A stretch of DNA of 8,243 nucleotides from Treponema sp. (GTDB lineage: Bacteria > Spirochaetota > Spirochaetia > Treponematales > Breznakiellaceae): assembly GCA_031276615.1 (NCBI GenBank), contig JAISND010000058.1, positions 1 through 8,243 of the forward strand, written 5' to 3'. The notes under the pieces are model-generated. The model did not search any database. It was not told where the DNA came from and saw only the letters and a program-made list of their open reading frames with translations. The translations under genes and the position numbers were made by a program. Position 1 is the first letter of the stretch. Each line of letters starts with the position of its first letter. This document shows positions 7,519 through 8,243 of the stretch, in pieces.

Positions 7519-7560
7519 CCCAAAACTAATTGGCTGTGCGCTAACGCGCACGGTTTTGGG
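7519..7560. repeat. Interrupted palindrome in the nrdD leader
   Basis: Outer arms CCCAAAAC (7519-7526) and GTTTTGGG (7553-7560) pair perfectly. Inside them GTGCGC (7536-7541) and GCGCAC (7546-7551) form a second perfect stem around a TAAC loop, with a 9-base bulge on one side. If transcription starts near 7616, it lies in the nrdDG leader and could fold in the mRNA, ending about 35 bases before the start codon. It shares sequence elements with the inverted repeat at 4257-4304, so it may belong to a dispersed repeat family. A TATATT -10-like box (minus strand, about 7504-7509) lies just beyond it, nearer the gene. Confidence 0.7.
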
Positions 7561-7599
7561 CCAGGGTCATGTGTCTTAATGATACTATCGGCTAAAACT

Positions 7600-7615
7600 A
7601 CACGGTATATAGCGT
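7600..7615 (-). promoter_or_regulatory. NrdR-box-like operator, site 1
   Basis: The minus strand reads ACGCTATATACCGTGT, which matches the palindromic NrdR-box consensus ACACwATATATwGTGT at 13 of 16 positions by eye. It lies 117 bases upstream of nrdD, just downstream of a candidate -10 element. NrdR is the nucleotide-sensing repressor of ribonucleotide reductase genes. The nrdR gene is not in this window. Confidence 0.6.
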
Positions 7616-7623
7616 TATTTATG

Positions 7624-7653
7624 ACAATAACACACTAGGGGTGGGGGCGTCAA
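7624..7653 (-). promoter_or_regulatory. Candidate sigma-70-type promoter of nrdDG
   Basis: On the minus strand TTGACG (7648-7653) and TATTGT (7624-7629) are separated by 18 bases, a fair match to -35 and -10 elements. A start near 7616 would give a leader of about 130 bases. NrdR-like sites lie in the spacer and just downstream of -10, where a bound repressor would block polymerase. Another -10-like box, TATCAT (7579-7584), has no good -35 partner; site 1 would cover its -35 region. Confidence 0.4.
7632..7647 (-). promoter_or_regulatory. Weak NrdR-box-like half site, site 2
   Basis: The minus strand ends in CCTAGTGT, giving one good half site (TAGTGT), while the other half is a run of C. NrdR usually binds pairs of boxes about three helical turns apart, and this one starts 32 bases from site 1. 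It lies exactly between the candidate -35 and -10 elements. The half-site match alone would not support it; position is the main argument. Confidence 0.35.
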
Positions 7654-7763
7654 GACCGGCGCAGGGCGGGCCAGGGCAACAGCACTTACTTTGTTATCAA
7701 GGAAAAAACAAGAATATTAACCACAGAGATTAGCTTAAACCGGCCACCGTAAAACAAAAGGCG

Positions 7764-7813
7764 GCGCCGGGCACAGGCAAACCTCCGGTTTGCGCGCAGA
7801 CCGCGGACGGCGC
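7764..7813. repeat. Nested inverted repeats
   Basis: Outer arms GCGCCG (7764-7769) and CGGCGC (7808-7813) enclose a perfect hairpin GCAAACC-TCC-GGTTTGC (7777-7793). On the minus strand the outer arm is followed by CCTTTTGTTTT, a short T-rich tract, so transcription from the right could end here. The function is not established. Confidence 0.45.
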
Positions 7814-7818
7814 ACCCG

Positions 7819-7989
7819 ATGCCCGCTAATCGCTCCTGGTCCCTGTTTTATCATATGGCGTATGAAATTAGAGAACGGGTGGGGTGTGAGGTGGTGGTGC
7901 TGAACCCGGGCAAGCTGCCGGGCAGGAAGGAGATGCGGCGGAGGGCGCTGATAGCCGGGCATATGCGGACTGGAGCGGGAAGGGGATGA
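7819..7989 (+). pseudogene. Remnant resembling an IS110-family transposase N-terminal region
   Basis: An open stretch from ATG 7819 to TGA 7987 reads NRSWSLFYHMAYEIRERVGC, then EVVVLNPGKL, and ends soon after. This resembles the part of IS110-type (DEDD) transposases where a strand-helix segment is followed by the NPGKL/NPxKL motif. That motif normally leads into an acidic KKTDxxDA segment. Here the following stretch (RKEMRRRAL) has lost the aspartates and seems shortened, and neither the protein's start nor its long C-terminal part is present. It is therefore a decayed fragment rather than a working gene. The match is from memory of the family; chance similarity cannot be excluded over about 30 residues. 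Confidence 0.42.
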
Positions 7990-7996
7990 GGAGATA

Positions 7997-8030
7997 AAGC
8001 GGCGAAAAAGGAAAAAAAGAAACGCCGCTT
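7997..8030 (-). terminator. Hairpin downstream of the outer-membrane protein gene, possible terminator
   Basis: Perfect 8-bp arms AAGCGGCG (7997-8004) and CGCCGCTT (8023-8030) enclose an 18-base purine loop, which is T/C-rich on the minus strand. On that strand the stem is followed only by TTATC, so it is not a textbook terminator. Its place about 70 bases beyond the stop codon of the minus-strand gene still makes a 3'-end role likely. Confidence 0.45.
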
Positions 8031-8097
8031 CATGTATCCATCGCCCTGTTCGCCGTTGTGGTTAAATCTTGATTTATGGAACCCGAAGTTCGGCCTA

Positions 8098-8243
8098 TTA
8101 AAATTTCCAGGTGTAGCGAAACCCCGTAGACAGGCGGAAACCGGCGGCAAAGTCGGCGTTGAGATTCGCCTCATCGTTTTCGCTGAAATAGGACTGCCAC
8201 GCCAGCTCCGCGTAGGGCGCAAGTTCTCCTTTCGCGATTTTGA
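8098..8243 (-). CDS. C-terminal end of an outer-membrane beta-barrel protein (5' end outside the window)
   Basis: An open minus-strand frame enters at the right edge and ends at TAA (8100-8098), giving 47 residues. The pattern is that of paired barrel strands: APYAELAWQSYF, a short charged turn (SENDEAN), LNADFAAGFRLS, and the final strand TGFRYTWKF. The alternating hydrophobic residues, many aromatics and C-terminal Phe match the signal recognised by the BAM assembly machinery. Too little is present to name the family; it could be a porin-like or autotransporter-type protein. It is followed by a short C-rich hairpin and then the hairpin at 7997-8030. A different, out-of-frame reading of the same DNA (starting at 8222) is rejected as spurious. 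Confidence 0.6.
   Translation of the reverse strand, partial: KIAKGELAPYAELAWQSYFSENDEANLNADFAAGFRLSTGFRYTWKF

Larger units (their letters stand above)
7484..8097. other. Large gene-free region between nrdD and the outer-membrane protein gene
   Basis: This stretch of about 610 bases holds the nrdDG leader and control region (to 7653), a nested inverted repeat (7764-7813), a transposase-like remnant (7819-7989) and a hairpin (7997-8030). I see nothing in 7660-7760 beyond an AT-rich patch, and no intact gene anywhere in the region. Confidence 0.6.

Noticed and set aside
7484..7660. Riboswitch in the nrdD leader
   Set aside because: I could not match the leader to any riboswitch core, including cobalamin; only simple palindromes and operator-like sites are visible.
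7735..7962. A 75-residue minus-strand frame in the gap
   Set aside because: It is antisense to the transposase-like remnant and crosses the nested inverted repeat; no motif is visible.
7851..8222. A 123-residue minus-strand frame spanning the right-end gap
   Set aside because: It uses a different frame from the outer-membrane C-terminal sequence and reads across two hairpins; its composition is not protein-like.

Overview
The window reads as chromosomal DNA of an anaerobic or facultative, GC-rich, double-membraned bacterium. An oxygen-sensitive class III ribonucleotide reductase points to anaerobic growth. The tail of an outer-membrane beta-barrel protein at the right edge points to two membranes. 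The combination of a sensor-less hybrid kinase relay, a PHP-type histidinol-phosphatase homologue and this form of NrdD resembles Treponema-like spirochaetes of the gut type. That assignment is an inference from protein style, not a proven placement.

Left half (1-4245, plus strand): three tightly packed genes that look like one operon. The first, cut by the left edge, is a regulator with a receiver domain at each end and a STAS-like domain between them. The second overlaps it by one base and encodes a soluble hybrid histidine kinase: HisKA, HATPase, two receivers and an Hpt domain, with no recognisable sensor domain. The third starts 4 bases later at a GTG and is a PHP-family phosphoesterase of the histidinol-phosphatase type. 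The first two hold every part of a multistep His-Asp-His-Asp relay.

Middle (4246-4530): a 285-base gap between convergent genes. It has an imperfect long inverted repeat right after the phosphatase gene, two small hairpins and no recognisable gene.

Right of centre (4531-7483, minus strand): nrdD then nrdG, overlapping by 14 bases. NrdD is the glycyl-radical ribonucleoside-triphosphate reductase and NrdG is the radical-SAM enzyme that activates it. Upstream, around 7600-7653, is a candidate promoter with one good NrdR-box-like palindrome and a weaker half-matching one 32 bases away. This suggests NrdR repression tied to nucleotide levels. The leader also contains a long interrupted palindrome that shares elements with the one at 4257-4304.

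Right end (7654-8243): non-coding and decayed DNA. It has a nested inverted repeat, a short remnant resembling the N-terminal part of an IS110-type transposase, a strong hairpin with a T-rich loop (minus strand), and the last 47 codons of an outer-membrane beta-barrel protein on the minus strand. I found no CRISPR array, tRNA, rRNA or complete mobile element, and no clear new defence or other unknown system. The most unusual items are the relay architecture, the nrdDG control region and the related palindromes.
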